This document shows positions 24,801 through 39,800 of a DNA stretch of 64,000 bases, piece by piece (the stretch's first letter is position 1; every line of letters begins with the position of its first letter). Origin of the DNA: Halichoerus grypus (taxonomy: Eukaryota > Chordata > Mammalia > Carnivora > Phocidae); assembly GCF_964656455.1 (NCBI RefSeq), contig NC_135721.1, positions 47,685,530-47,749,529 of the forward strand, given 5' to 3'. A program made the position numbers and the translations under genes. The notes beneath the pieces are model-generated. The model saw only the letters and a list, made by a program, of their open reading frames with translations, had not been told where the DNA came from and ran no database searches.

Positions 24801-27800
24801 TAGCTTCAGGTACCTCAAACATAGAATGGAGATAATACCACCCTCCACTCGGAGCAGTGCTGAGGGTTAAATGCGATACAAACACAGAACCCACGTAGGG
24901 CCTGGCATATGGCTGCCATTCAATGCATGTGAGTTGAGGCTCCTTATGAAACCTCAGGGACCACAGGCTTGAGTTGTTGCCAGAAGGTAGGGGGAGGGTG
25001 GGCTATAAAATGTCACCCCATTCCCTCCCAGAGTACTTCAGGAAGGAGAAAACCAGGTTAAGGGCAGGGCATGGTCTGATAGCACATGGAGCAGCAAATG
25101 AGCCAACCCTCTGTACTTCCAAGGCAGGGGGAAAAGTTGATACAGAAGCCAGAGTTACAATGAAAAATCTCCCTACGAGTATTGTACACAAAACACTCTA
25201 AAACCAAAACTCGGCAGAAGCTGTGTCAATGGACACCCTGAGAATGGAGAGAGATCTGTGGAGGAGACAGTTACGAATATTTGGGAGCATGACTTGGTGG
25301 CGGGAGGGGGGAGCAACAAATAAATATTTTGTAAGGACCCAGCAGTGGATGGAGGTAAAAGGTCCCAAAAGTTTCTAAGGGATCAATGGGGGCAGACAGC
25401 AACTCCGGAGCCTAGAATTGCTGAAAAGTACACTCACTCGGAGTGAAAGAGCAGAAGGTCACTGACACTAAGGGACAGCAGGAGGGGTCAGACACTTTGG
25501 GGGGAAGTAGCAGGGTTCCAGGTATTCCAGGAGTACCAAGGGGCTTGCAATACACACACGCGCGTGCACACACACGCACGCACCCCAAGAAGGAACAGCA
25601 GCATCACAGTCACGAGGACAGGAGGACACAGGTTCACCACATGTCCTAGATTCTCCAGGACAGCATCAATTTCAAATATTATGTTGCATTGCTCACATAA
25701 TGAAATACCCCTGTGTGTGCAATCGTCAGCAAGTCAGTACTGAATGAATCAATTCAGTAAACATTAAAACACACATTTGCTATTGGCAAAAGATGATGTG
25801 CAAAAGAGAATGATGCCCACAGTGCTGAATTCAGTGAGCAAACTGGTTAGAAAAAACACACCAGGTATAATATAACCCTATTTAAAAAAAAACACGTATA
25901 TGTCTGCAGACATAGGAAAGATTGGAAGGAGCTACAACTCTACAGTGTTAATGACACATTTCTGATTAATGGAATTACAATGATTTTCATTTTCTCCTTT
26001 CTACTTTTTTGTACTCACTGAATGTTTGTTGTAGTTACCATCTTTTAAAAGCTTTAATAACCCCCCCCAAATTAAGGTATTTTTCATTTTGGAAATATCG
26101 AGGAAAAAAAAAAAGACTGAAAGCCACAAAAGATGAAGAATCACAACCAAAGAAAAATCACAATTCTGTGTGGCAATAGATCTCTCGTCGCCCAAGTGTA
26201 AAGCTTGTGATGTAGTCTTCCCAGACGTGTCAGCAACCCAACGCTGACAGCCTTGCATACTCCACGGTAGTATTTCACTCTACCCTGGGGTTCCAATTTT
26301 TCACTCTGGTATCAAAACGGTCACTTCTAAAGAAGATTTACAATAGGAATAATCATTCATTAGCTTTAAAAAAAAAAAAGGATTTTAAACATGCCCTGGC
26401 CTTCCTTCCTCCATTCCCTTTTCTTCACACAGTCAGAGCTTTGCAGGATAGATAGCTCCTAGCCTAATATTCTCCATTTCCTTATTTAAAGATTAGGCCA
26501 GCTAGATACTTTTTTTTTATATATAACAGCCTATGATGAGGACATAATTAGATAGCGGGAGATGCAGTGTTTATTCTACCATTTCCTCTGTTGATCACTT
26601 AGGATTTCCAACTGTCTTGTTTCAGTGTGTGAATGCTAGTCTTGGGGCAAACATTCCTGAATTTAAGAGGTAGGTTTGACCCCAAAATGCCAGCAGCACC
26701 CAGTACATCTGGGACATTTGCAGTGCCTCTTGTCAGATGCAGTAATCGCAAGATGCAATGAGATCAAACAGAGAAGATAAAACACAGGATAGATTCCCTA
26801 AGAGAAAGAACAAATACTCCCTCCTTCTGCTCTTCTCGATAAAAGCCCTATTTGTTATAGGATGTTGGTAGGGAGAACCAAAGATGACTGACTGCTGTCT
26901 CCAACTGGGTTACTTGGGAGAGTAACAGCACTGTGCACCCAGAGGAGGGGACACTGGTGGTGGAGCAGGGTTGGGGGAGGTGAGTGAGGATGATGAGCTT
27001 GGTTTGCGACATGCTGATATTGAGATTTCTGTGGGATATCTATGTGGAGATGTCTGGAAGGCAGCTGGATATGTGGTCTGTAGCCCCAGATAATGTCTGG
27101 GAGGCATCAGAATGCAGTAGAAACAAATCTGTGAGGCTGGTTGAGACCACAACCACATAGAATGAGAAGAGAACAGGACCTTGAGAGGGGGTCCAAGGAA
27201 CCCCAACCTTGAAAGGATGAGTGGGAGACAAAGACCCTCCAAAGGAGACAGAAGGAATTGCCAGTGTTCTTAGGCTAATGTGAACATAAATATGTCAAAA
27301 TATCTGCATTTTTCCAAATTGGAACAGTGCAAAAAGAGACACTGAGAAAATTCTGTTAATTTTATCTAAGTGCAGTAAAAATAAATGTCATATTTGAAGA
27401 CAAGATTTCTGAGGCTTTTTCCTAAATAAATGCAAGTACCAATAAACACATGGAAAGTTTTTCAACCTCACTAATGGAGATGCAAGCAAAAATATATAAA
27501 ATTGGGCTCTGGAGGAATCACTGTATGTTTATTAACTATATTACTTGGGACTGACAAGGGTGCAATGAGAGAGGTCCTTTTGTCAATGCTGGCGGGACTA
27601 ACTGGAGGGCAATTTGGCCAAATCCACTAAGTACCATAAAAACCTTTACACTGGTGGCGCCTGGGTGGCTCAGTCATTAGGCGTCTGCCTTCGGCTCAGG
27701 TCATGATTCCAGGGTCCTGGGATCGAGCCCTGCATCGGGCTCCTTGCTCCACAGGAAGCCTGTTTCTCCCTCTCCCATTCCCCCTGCTTGTGTTCCCTCT

Positions 27801-30800
27801 CTCGCTGTGTCTCTGTCAAGTAAATAAACAAAATCTTAAAAAAAAAAAAAAAAACCTTTACACCCTTTGGCCCAGCAATTCTACTCTCTGGATTGACTCA
27901 TATGCGATTAATTAGATTCATGTAAGGGATTTACATAAACATTTATGCGAAAGGATTTCTTCTGCATTATTTATAAAAGCAATAATTTATTTTACATTTT
28001 GAATGTATAATTATATGGGAATAGACTGTGCTAATTCAAGTGATGGAAGAGTATGCAATCACTAAAAATCATGTTTTGAATAATTAATTCTATGAGAAAA
28101 TGTTCAGCATACAATATTAAGTGAAATATGTACGATAATTCCAATGTATTACAAATATGCACACAAACACAGTAGACGAAAATAGTCGAAAATAGTAATA
28201 GTGGCTACCTGGTGATGACTGAATTACAATTAGCTTTTCACTTCCTTCATTATATGTTTCTATATTTTCTCAATTACCCACAATGCACACTGTAATTTTT
28301 ATAATTTAAAATAAGAAATGCTCCTGCTATTACATTCTAATAATATTTTCATTACTAAAAGCTCTTCTTTTTATTTCAAAATAGCTCTATAATTCTCAAG
28401 GACATTTTTACAGATCCTAACTGGGAATTTAAGTTCTAGTTCTTACATAATGTTGTCACTATTTTCTATACTGCTATTTTCTTTCTTTTTTTTTTTTTTA
28501 AATATTTTATTTATTTATTTGACAGAGAGAGAGACAGCGAGAGAGGGAGGGAACACAAGCAGGGGGAGTGGGAGAGGGAGAGGCAGGCTTCCCGTGGAGC
28601 AGGAAGCCTGATGTGGGGCTCAATCCCAGGACCCTGGGATCATGACCTAAGCCGAAGGCAGACGCTTAACTACTGAGCCACCCAGGTGCCCCAATTTTCT
28701 ATGCTGCTATTTCAAAACAAAGGGGCAGCAGGGCATAATAGATCAACATTGAAAGCTCCAACTGAATACTGGCACATACGTCAAGTTTAAAGAAATTTAA
28801 ATTATAGCCCTATAAAGTACGAACTTCAGAGGAAAATGTATAATATTGGTATTGACTGTGATTTGGATCGAAGACAGAAAGAGACATGGAGAAGCCAGCC
28901 ATTCTAAATAGTTAGAAAGTGACTTCTGATCATTTCCATCAATTATCAGATGAAATGCAACTTGAATTTCATTATCTGGAAAAAAAAGAAACTTGAAATC
29001 CTTTTGAAAAATGTCTTTCCTTTTTGAAAATGTTCTTTGTCATACAATGATCTTATTTATGAAATTTGTGTTCTTAAACCACACGAATTCACAGCAAGTG
29101 AATTCACTTGCTGACTGGAACACAGAGAGATTACATGCAGAAGGTTGAGTATAAATATTATTACTTGAAACAAAGAAAGTCAAAGTAATCAATTAACCTT
29201 AGATTGCTGTAATTAAGAAGTCATTTCGTTTTTTGTTTTTTGTTTTTAAGATTTTATTTATTTGCGAGAGAGAGAATGAGATAGGGAGAGCATGAGAGGG
29301 AGGAGGGTCAGAGGGAGAAGCAGACTCCCTGCTCAGCAGGGAGCCCGATGTGGGACTCGATCCCGGGACTCCAGGATCATGACCTGAGCCGAAGGCAGTC
29401 GCTTAACCAACTGAGCCACCCAGGCGCCCAAGAAGTCATTTTGTTGATAAAAAATTATGTAGAATCAAGAAACAGCTGCTAAAACTGATAAATCTTTCTT
29501 AATGATCCAATGACTGGTTCAGAGTTTTGCCAAAGATGTTTGATAAAAAGCCAAGAAAACTATAGACTAAACTGTTTTATGCAAACATGTATGACTATAA
29601 ACAAGGTTTCATCAATTTCAATTGCAGATGAATGATAAAAATGACAAATCTTGTATTTACTAGATTTCTAGTTTATGTTCATTTTTTTTTTTTTTTAAGA
29701 TTTTATTTACTTATTTGACAGAGAGAGAGACAGCGAGAGAGGGAACACAAGCAAGGGGAGTGGGAGAGGGAGACGCAGGCTCCCGGCTGAGCAGGGAGCC
29801 CGATGTGGGGCTCGATCCCAGGACCCTGGGATCATAATCTGAGCCGAAGGCAGACACTCAACGACTGAGCCACCCAGGCGCCCATGTTCATTTTCAAAAA
29901 CTCTGTTATTTTATTACTTTTCAGAAAAGGGAAGTCATTAACTGTATGACTAAGAGTGATTTAATTTGTATAGCTAGCTTTTAAGACTTTTCCTATAAAG
30001 CCGTGAGTAAGAAAAAAAATTTCACTGTTAGATCTTGTGTCCCAATTTTTGTTTTTCATAAAATGTAGTCCAAAAGAATGGGTAAAAATTAATTTTACAA
30101 CAATGAACAGCAAAAGTCAGTAAAGAAAGAAAAAGCAGTACGATGAATGCTGCTGAGTCTACTGATTAGCTAATTGGGAAAAACAAATTTACATCTCCAT
30201 CTCATGCCATTCATTCAAAGTAAGTTCCAAACAGATCAAAGAGTTAAACGTTTGGGGGAAAAACTTATAAGAAGAAAAATTTTTATCTGCTCTCTAACTG
30301 AAGAAGGATTTAGCTTAAAGACATACATAACCACAAAGGAAAAGATATAGATTGGAACACATATCCCACCTGGTAACTGGCCCAAGAATATGAGCAGAGG
30401 ATTTACCGAAGAAGAAACAAAAATAAGTACGAAAATACGAAAAATGTTTAACTACCTAATATTCAAAGAAATACAAATTAAAACAAGGTGCTATTTTTTA
30501 GCCTCAAACTAGCAAAGATTTTTCAAAATGATAACAATACTATTCTAGTGAAATTTATGTGAGAAAAAAGGAAAACACTTTCATTCCTGCTGATTTAGGG
30601 TGTAAACTGGTACCACTCTTTCTAAAAACTCAATTAGCAACAAATAATGAGCCATAAAATGTTCACACCCTTTGATATAGTAATCCATTTCCAGGAATCT
30701 TGAGACAATCTAAAACGAGGATAAAAACGTACACACAAAAGTGTTCATTACAGTGTTACGGGTACTAGCAAAAACTTTGAGGTAAATTAAATAAACCTGG

Positions 30801-33800
30801 AAATCAAATAAACTTATATAAATAACTTGAGACTGCTTAATTAAATTATGGTATGCTCACAGGATGGGTAGCATCATATTATTAAAAATTTTCTTCACAA
30901 AAAAATTCTAAATTGGGGGTGCCTGGGTGGCTCAGTCAGTTAAGCATCTGCCTTCGGCTCAGGTCATGATCCCGCGGTCCTGGGATCGAGCCCCGTATCG
31001 GGCTCCCTGTTCAGCAAGGGGAGTGTGCTTCTCTCTCTCTCTCTCCCTCTACCCCTCCCTCTGCTCCTGCTCTCTCTCTCTAATACAATCTTTTTTAAAA
31101 TTTTTAAATTGTATAGAAATGCCTATGATAAAAAGTTACATGACAAAATTCAAAATTAAATCCATGTGGCATGACATTTAAAAGTTTTACAATATACACA
31201 CCCTCATAAAATTTCTATTAACCTGCTCGTTTTATACTATTGTGAGAAAATGGCTGGACTCTCTGAATTTGAAGGGTGGACCTAAAAGACAGGCTCCGTG
31301 CCACACAAATAATTCACTTTGTGGCTGCTGAAGGATTATGCAGTCATTCTCCAAAAAAGATTTGGGCATCAACTGTGATTGAACCATTGCATACTTGAAC
31401 TATATACAGCTTGGTCAAAGGAAGTAAGAGCAGGAATTTATTTAACAGTCATTACTGATTACTGATTCCTCTGAGCAACAAAGGACCGGCCAGCAAAATT
31501 TATATGTATGAGTGCAGATGCAAGTGCCCACAACACATTTACTTAAAAAGCTAGAAAGAAATATCCCACAATATTGGCAGTGGTTTTCTGATATTCTAGA
31601 ACTGTGCAAAGATGGTAGACACTAGACACTCAAACTCCTTCCGCCAGTCAAACTAGTCATGTGGTCCAAGGGCTCAAGAGCCACGTGTAAGTAGTGGCTA
31701 TCATTTTAGACAGCAGAGACATAGAACATTTCTATTGTCCCACAAAGTGCCTTTGGACAGCACTATTCTACAAGATTTCTTATGTTCTTCTCCATACTTT
31801 TTCCAAATGTGTTACAATATGCTCTGTAGTAGATTCCTCCTATAAACGGGGGCGGGGTGGGAGGGAACATCATGAGAAAAGAAAATGAGGTTAACAGAGT
31901 AAACACTCACGCTAGAGGTGCAGAGGACGCATACTCTAGAGAAAACCCCGGGGAAGAATCTGGGGAAAAGCAGGAGGACACAGGCACTGTGGGAAGAACA
32001 GGAAGGGCTAGAAAGAGACATGGGAATAATAGGCATTGCAAGGAAAGGAAAGAAAGGACACAAAAATTCCAACAGCAGGGGTGGGGAAGGAGGCAATTAC
32101 AGCAAGGAGCCACAGGTTCTGGGCTCTCCCCACTCACCAGCCATTACAGCTGCTGACCGCTGAGCTGGCTCAAAAGGACATTTCCCCCGGCCATTCTCAA
32201 GTCTTTCAACCTGCTGGAAACTGGACACATCCTACAGACCAGAAGGGGGCAATTGGTTTAGGGTCATGAAGAGGCTCCTGGTGAGAATTACAAAGATGGT
32301 CAGATGAAGGAAACGCCCAATTTCCATTCATCTCCCATTCATCCGCTACCATCCCCATAACTCCCAGTCTGCTGTTCCTGATTCCCCCACCTATTCCGGC
32401 ATTTCCCATCTCTGCCATCCCCCTTTTCATCAGTTTATTCCTCTTTCCTCCATTCCCCTAGTATCAACACCCACATGCCCTGCTGAAGGAAACCTGCGGA
32501 TGGCCCTAGAAGACACTAAGAGGCCGAGAGGCAGATCTTTCCTCTGAAATGCTAGGGTTTGCAACTGGCTGGGGACTATATGACAGGACAAGGAGGACGA
32601 AGGGAAGAGAGGAGGCGTCCTGAGGAAGGGTAAAAAAGAGTGCAGGCTGATATAAGATCATCTGAAGCTCACGGGCTTAGAAAGAGGGGCCGTCCTCCCC
32701 CTACTCTTACTCCAAGGACGAAGGACAGGACCAGAGTCAAGGATACATAGAAAGGGGGTAGAGAATCTGCAAAGTTAGCAAAGATCTGAAACTCAGGTCA
32801 GAATTTGAGGATTTGGCAAGTAACTGCCTTCTTCATTCAGGGACCACAGCAGGACTGACCTGGACAGGAGGCGAGAGATGTAGGAGTCCACCAGGGCCAG
32901 CCAGAAGTTACCTTACCTGAGCATCCAGCACTAAGACAGCCGTCAAAATAACATCTAAAAATGGAAACCGGGGATGACTTCAACCGGAGACTGGCAGGGA
33001 AATTAACTGTGGCTGGTTAGGAATCAAAGTTATGGTATGAAGAGCCAGACACAATACCTCTAGTTCCCTAGGGGGGGCATATGGTGTTGCTGGAGCCTAA
33101 TTACACTGATGGTGGTTGCAGTAGCCACATAGATATATATCCCCTGAGTATAAGTATACTATGGGTCCATTCTGACCACTCATCTATTAACTATAGTCAG
33201 GAAATAAGGTTTTGTTTCACCAAGAGAGCCTTGAACAAGGCCTGTTAAGATGTGATCTGAGGTCCCCAAAAAGGGAACACTGGGTTAAGAGAGTCTTCTG
33301 GAATGAGGGACCCTACAGGGGCACAAGCATCTCACCTATGTGGAAGTGGGAGCAGCCTAGCCTGAAAAAAGAGATGGATGACAGTTCAGTGAGAGATGAC
33401 CAAGATGTCTGGAAACTTTGAACAAAGGTTAATACATGTTGTGGTGGCTCTTCCTACCTCTCACCTGAACTACAGCAGTAACCTCCTCCTCTCCACACTG
33501 CCTAACCTCGCCCCCAATTTGCTCTGCAGATTAATATTCCTACAATATCAGTCACTGCCTTGATAAATTTTTGAGCAAGGGAGTGACAAAATGGCTCACT
33601 ATTGCCTAGAATACAAACCTGTTAGCCCAAATTATTTCCTTTCTAATACTGCTCAAAATGAACACTTTCTTCCAACCAGACCTGGATGCTTGTTATTCCC
33701 AGAAAACAAATCATGCTTTCCCATCCCTGTGCCTAAGACTACTCCCTCAACGTTTCATCAAGGACTCCTTTTCTCAGTGTTCAACCTCCTAATCTTTATG

Positions 33801-36800
33801 GGGCATCTGATATTTTTTATTCACTCCCTCCTTCAAATATTCTGTCTTGATTCTCTTGAAAGTCTACCATCCTCCCCCTACCTAATTATTGCTTCTCTAT
33901 CTCCTTTGGTTGCTTCTATTTTCCTTTCTAGCCCCTAACTGTGTAAGGATCTATCCTTAGTCCTTGTCATATATACTTCAATGACCACACTCATTCTTAC
34001 ATTTCCAGTTAGACTTCCTATGCAAATTATTCCCCAAATTCTCTGAAAGTCTGATGCCTTCCAATCTCTGGTCTGTGTTTGGACTTGGCTGCTGGACTTC
34101 CTCACAGAGATGGCCTATCAACCCCTTAAAACTCAGTATGCAAAACGAGTCTTCATCCAGTTTCCCCAAATGGCATCACTGTATTATGTAGGTTTATAAT
34201 TTTTGAGCAAGTGAGGCTCCTATTAACTAGATAGGTTATGATTACTGTTTTGTCGAAATGACATTTAATTAGGGTCTGAAGGGGGTAAGACTACTCCACT
34301 ACAGTCTCTGTCTGAACGTTGAGATTCCTCATTGTATCATCAGTTGTGGTGAAGGCAAGTCCCTCCAGCTGAAAGACAGAGAGCTAGGCAGGAAGGCTCT
34401 CACTGAGCTGTAGGGTTGGAATCCATCCTTTGGCTTTGGCCAAGAAGAGTACAAGATAGACAAAGGACCTTCCCCAGGTGGTTAGGGGGGAAAAAAAGAA
34501 AGATGGTCCCTGTCACATGAAACAGGACAAATCTCACAAGACACTGAAACCAGATAAGGTCTTCTGGGCTGCAGGCTGGACTAGAAGATCAGGGTTGTGG
34601 GGCAGAACCAGACACAGCTGGATTTAAATCTTTGCTCTGCCTCTGCCAACTACATAATATTGGACATGGTACCTAACTTTCTGGAACTTCCATTCCCTTG
34701 CTTGTAAAATGGATATAAATAATACCTAAATATCACAGTGGGGAGCTAAGAACTAAACTCAATCTCGAATGTAAAGTCCCTAGTACCCACACCTGGGACA
34801 GAGTACATCTTCAACTGAATGGGAAGTCTTGTCATTGTTATTGTTAAGTCTAGCATTTTTCTCTGTTAACTGCTAAGACTCCCTCAACAAAGCAAACTAA
34901 AATATTTTCCTCCAACGTCCAATGAGCTATCACTGAATGGCAGCACTGCACATTGTCAGAGCTGGTGGGTCCAGTGCTTGAACTGCCTTTTGTAGGAACC
35001 TTTGTTTCTCTGAGCAATCAACTCTGAGTGAGTTGCTGTGTCTGCATCAGCTAGTCAAAGCTCTCACGTAATAGTTATACATGGTCTCCAAGTCATCAGT
35101 CTGGGACATGAGAGGTTCAGCACTAAGGATAAGGCAAGAATTTGCTTAAACAGACAGGAGTTGCTAGGTAGCAGGATCAAACAGCAAAGGCTTGAGAGCA
35201 CTGAAGAAGTCTAGAGGGCAATCTTAGTATATGGCCTGAAGAGTTAACACAGCTGATTTTGGGGGCAGGGGGGTGTGCCCTATATTCTCCTACAAACAAG
35301 CCTTGACCAAAGGATGGTTCTTCATTTCGTACACCTGCTAGATAGGAGAGTTCAGAGAAGGAGCTAAAAGTCACGGGAGTAAAAAGGCAGACCCCTCGCT
35401 TCACTCTGGTTGCTGATTTTTCTCAGGAATTGATAGGAGTCCAATCCTGACAGGATGCACAGAACATTTTGTGTCTGTAGAATATAACAACCATTAGGGT
35501 CCCCTCACAGAGCCAAGGAAGAATAGAAGGGTCTAGGAGACTAACTTGAAGTGATCATGTTGTCTATAAGCCATGGCACCGGTATTCATACCCATGGGTT
35601 CCCCAAGTGTGTGCAGACTGGAAAAAGACCTATATGGCAATGGTAGTTCTACCACTACTTTCCGAGCTTTGTGAGAACTGTAAGGAAACCAAACCTTCAA
35701 CATCACCTGATGGGTTATAGAGATTTTCAATACCACCCTGAAACCTTCCCAAGAAAAGGAAGCTATCCACACCCTGATGGAAAGTCTTTCATCCACATTA
35801 TGAAAAAGACTCAACAAAAAACCAACTAATCTCAGGGACAGCCCAGAGGGACTGACTAGGACAACAAAGCATATACAATTATAGCATTCAAAGCCAGAGA
35901 TATGAGCATCATCTTCAACAAGGAGGGCTTTGGACATACACACTGATGAGATCCGGGTGGCAAGCAGTACTCCAGTTTGCAGAAGGGTCAAGTCAAAATC
36001 TGTGGTTAAGAATCAGGGCCAGGAAAGGGAGTCATTGCACTCCTCCTATTGCTCCTTGGAGCAGAAAAGGAAGCCACTGAATACAAAGAACATGGGAGGC
36101 TTCTGACTCATCCTAGATTCTTGTCACAAGTGTGTGCTGGCAGAGGACCAGTGACTGACTATTGGATAACTGATGGGAAAAGCTGAGAGTTCAAAAACAT
36201 TAAGACCTTCCTGAGATGCCACCAGTCCCATTAACTCCAGAAGCCATGACTGGCCTAGAGATGATCAGGAGTATACATGTCCCAAGCCTGCCTGAGTGTG
36301 AGGGTGGAGATGCCCAGGGCTCCAGCAGCAATGAACAAGACCTGGAAGAAAAGGTGACTGACAGAGTGCCCACTTTGAAGGCAAGATCCAAGTACTATAT
36401 TAGTGGGCAGTGACCTCAGAAGCCGTGAGAGCAGAGGGTCACAGCTCACACAGAATGAAGTTGGCGGTGGAGGTGGGAGAAGGGGGTGAGAGACAGTCAC
36501 ATGCTGTGGGAAGAAGCAGGCATGGATTGTGCTGATTAAGAAATGGACCTAGGCTGCCTAGACAAAGCATACACAGAGCAAAGGAAACAGGAATTACTGG
36601 CCTCTAAAGTCTTTCCTGGATTTATCCTCTCCCAGGTCTAGCTAGCGTCTCTAACTCCCTTCACCGTCCCTCTTCTCTCTTTACACTCTGTGTACCTCAC
36701 CTTCTACACACAACCTCCCTCCCCCTCCCTTTCCTACCCCCCCTTCTGTGGCAGACAAAGGCTCCACCCTGTGAGGACATCCCTCATCCCCAATGTGTAT

Positions 36801-39800
36801 CATGCACAAGTGTGGCCTTAAGCATGCCCCCCATCATGGTCACTCACAGAAGACCCTTCCCATCCTCCCACCCATCACTCACAATAACCCCGCACTTCGG
36901 ATCAAAAGCGAAGGTGCCACAAGTGAGGAGGTGAGAGGCATTGGCAATGGCGAGAATCTGGACAAAATTGTGACATTCGTCCTGGGGGTCAGAGATGGTT
37001 AGAGAGAATCAGAAGCAGCAGGTACAAGGAAAGGTAGGGTAGTGTCAGGACAGTTAGACGCAGCTCTGGGATCAGAGATGATAGGTAATGACATGGTGTT
37101 AGAGTCCCTGCCTGGGCCCACTAGGATGGGAGACTGCAGGGGACAGACACAGAGTCAGGGCTGGAACTAAGTCTCAACTGACACTCAGGATAGGGACAAG
37201 ATTCACACCTACCTCCTTCTTGCCTTTCTTCCTACAGTTCTGTCTGTGGGCCTCAGGTACCATCCAGTCAATCTGAGAAAGGAGGAATAATTGTTTCTCC
37301 CAGATCGTCCCCAAATTCCTCCCAAGTCAGGGTAGTTAAAACAGTTCCACGACCTTCATTAATTTGAGAGCTGCAGAGCCCCCCACCCCCACCCCAACCA
37401 CCACCACCACCAATCAGAGCATTCTTTTTCAAACTGGATGTCTCCACCCATTAATGAGTAATGAAATCAATTGCTTTTATTTTTAATGAAATAGGATATA
37501 TCAGAATGTATCACACATAGGAGAGTAGATACTGTTTCAAGAAAGGGTTCTTCCAATACACACTTCCTGTCCTAGGTCAAAATGTATCAAATATTTCTTA
37601 CTAAGGGGTGGTCAAAAAAGTTTAAAAGCTACTGCCCTAAAGAAATGTTATTCTAATGATTCCTCTGCCCACTGTGACCTGAAACCTGGTCACTGTGGCC
37701 TCCTCCCTATCATGAACATCCCTCATAGCCTCCCCAGTCACCATGACCACCACCCCATCACCCTTAGCAAAGATAATGAATATTTTTTCTATGTTTGTTT
37801 TCACCAACACTCCCCCTCCCACCCCCACCCTGTTACATATTTGGTTATTATGAACACCCCCCCCACCACCAATCCCATAAAACTATGTATCTAATCACAT
37901 GCTCTGGAGTCCTCCCCACTTCCATCTCTCACCCTGCGGGGTCTCTCCCCTGAGAAGGGCAGGGATAAAGCGAAGATGGTGTCCCGGGCGCCAACATAAA
38001 GTGTATGGGAAGCAGGATCCACAAGGAGGACAGAGTAATTGTATGTCTGCAGGGCAGTGAACCGCGTGAGATAGGAGTCAGCCTCTGGCAGGAAGAGAGG
38101 GTGAGAGGAGAGAGTGATATCAGCCATTGCTTCATAAGGGTTGGGTCCACAAGGGCAAAGCCCAAGGGCTCAATTTCTGTTTTCTTCCAACTACTATTTA
38201 TTTAGCAGCCATGAGGGTGAAAAACAGAGCTTTGACAGGCCAACCATCTAACCTCGCCAAAGAGAGAGAACTGATGAGGCCAGAATATTTAGCACACAAT
38301 GCAGTCAAGTATGCTTCTTCTATAAAAATAGAACATTTTATTAAAATAACAGCATAAATATTAAGTCTGTAATTTTTATTCATAGCAATGTGATACATAA
38401 TTTGAAAATTATGTATAGAAGGTACAAGTAGTTTCCTCTCTAAATTTCTTTTTTTTTAATCACTACTTATTAGTAACTTCTTACTTAGAAGGGGAACAAT
38501 TCACTCTCTTCACCAACACTTTAGGAGACTATCCCCTGTCTCTCCCACCGCTCTTGTCCTCCCCAACCCCACCCCATTTCCACCCAAAGAGTTGGCAAGA
38601 GTATGTGCTTTGGAAACGGATCAGCCCGAGTTAAAATGTGGCTCTTTCACTTACCAGCTCTATGATCTTGAGTAAGTTACTTGCCCTGAGCATCACTTTC
38701 CTCATCTGTAAACACCAACAACCAGGCTTGTTGACAGAATTAAATGAGATAACATATGTGGAAGCAACTGACATGTACTACATGTTTCAAAATGGCTCCT
38801 TTCTTTCTTTCTTAGGCATGTGCTCCATATGGGCCAAACCTAAACTTCATACCATCATTCAAAACTCTATTTAAAGATTATGACAGGGCGCCTGGGTGGC
38901 TCAGTTGGTTAAGCGACTGCCTTTGGCTCAGTTCATGATCCCAGAGTCCTGGGATCGAGTCCCACATCGGGCTCTCAGCTCATCGGGGAGCCTGCTTCTC
39001 CCTCTGACCCTCTCCCCTTTCATGCTGTTTCTCTCTCTCTCTCTAATAAATAAAATCTTTAAAAAAAATAAATATTATGACAAATAAGTTAGCATGAATT
39101 TACGTTCTTAGCTCACTCTGGGGCCCCTATCCCTGCACCAACACAGCTCTGGTCTACCTGCTTCATCTGCTCAGCCACCCTCAAGACAGGCAGAATGGCT
39201 CCAAGCCATTCATTCCCAGTTGTGCTGATGTATGGGGCCCCACCCACCCCATCCTCCCACAAACTCATGTCTATGCTGTACCTGCCTATTCTCTCATGTT
39301 CATTATAAGCCCTGGAATACCCAACCTCCCTTCATCCCCCGCTCTGTTTCACCTTGCTATCTAGACTTCTCTGAATTTCTGGTTATCAACCCAGGCAGGC
39401 AACCTCAATTCTATTTTGTGGCTATTGCCCCAACACAAACAAACCCCAGTCTCTGACCACAACTTTGTCTTCTGGATTCGTAGCAACCCTATATGTCACT
39501 AGTCTGAAATTTAGACTCTATATTACTATTACCCACTTGTGAGGTTTTGCCAACAGGTTGTCCTCTCAGCTTCACTGGTTCTCTCTGTACAAGGTGCTAA
39601 CACTCATTGTACACTGAGAAGAAAACAAGGTCAGTGGCCATGCTCATGCCCACCTCAGGAGACAGCACTGAAGTGTGAATCACTCCAATGACCATTTTTA
39701 ACCTTGTGGCATCTCCTGGCTTCTTCCACATCTTTTGAAAGGACCAAATCTCCTTCCTCCCTTTTTTTTTTTTTTTTCCTTCTGAAGATTTTAGAAATCA

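Noticed and set aside
33591..33938. 115-codon plus-strand open frame with hydrophobic stretches
   Set aside because: Hydrophobicity comes from T/C-rich repeat-like DNA. No gene context.
35533..35991. 152-codon minus-strand open frame in SEMA4F intron 4
   Set aside because: No motif or family recognised and no splice sites linking it to SEMA4F. Probably chance, though an old pseudogene is not excluded.
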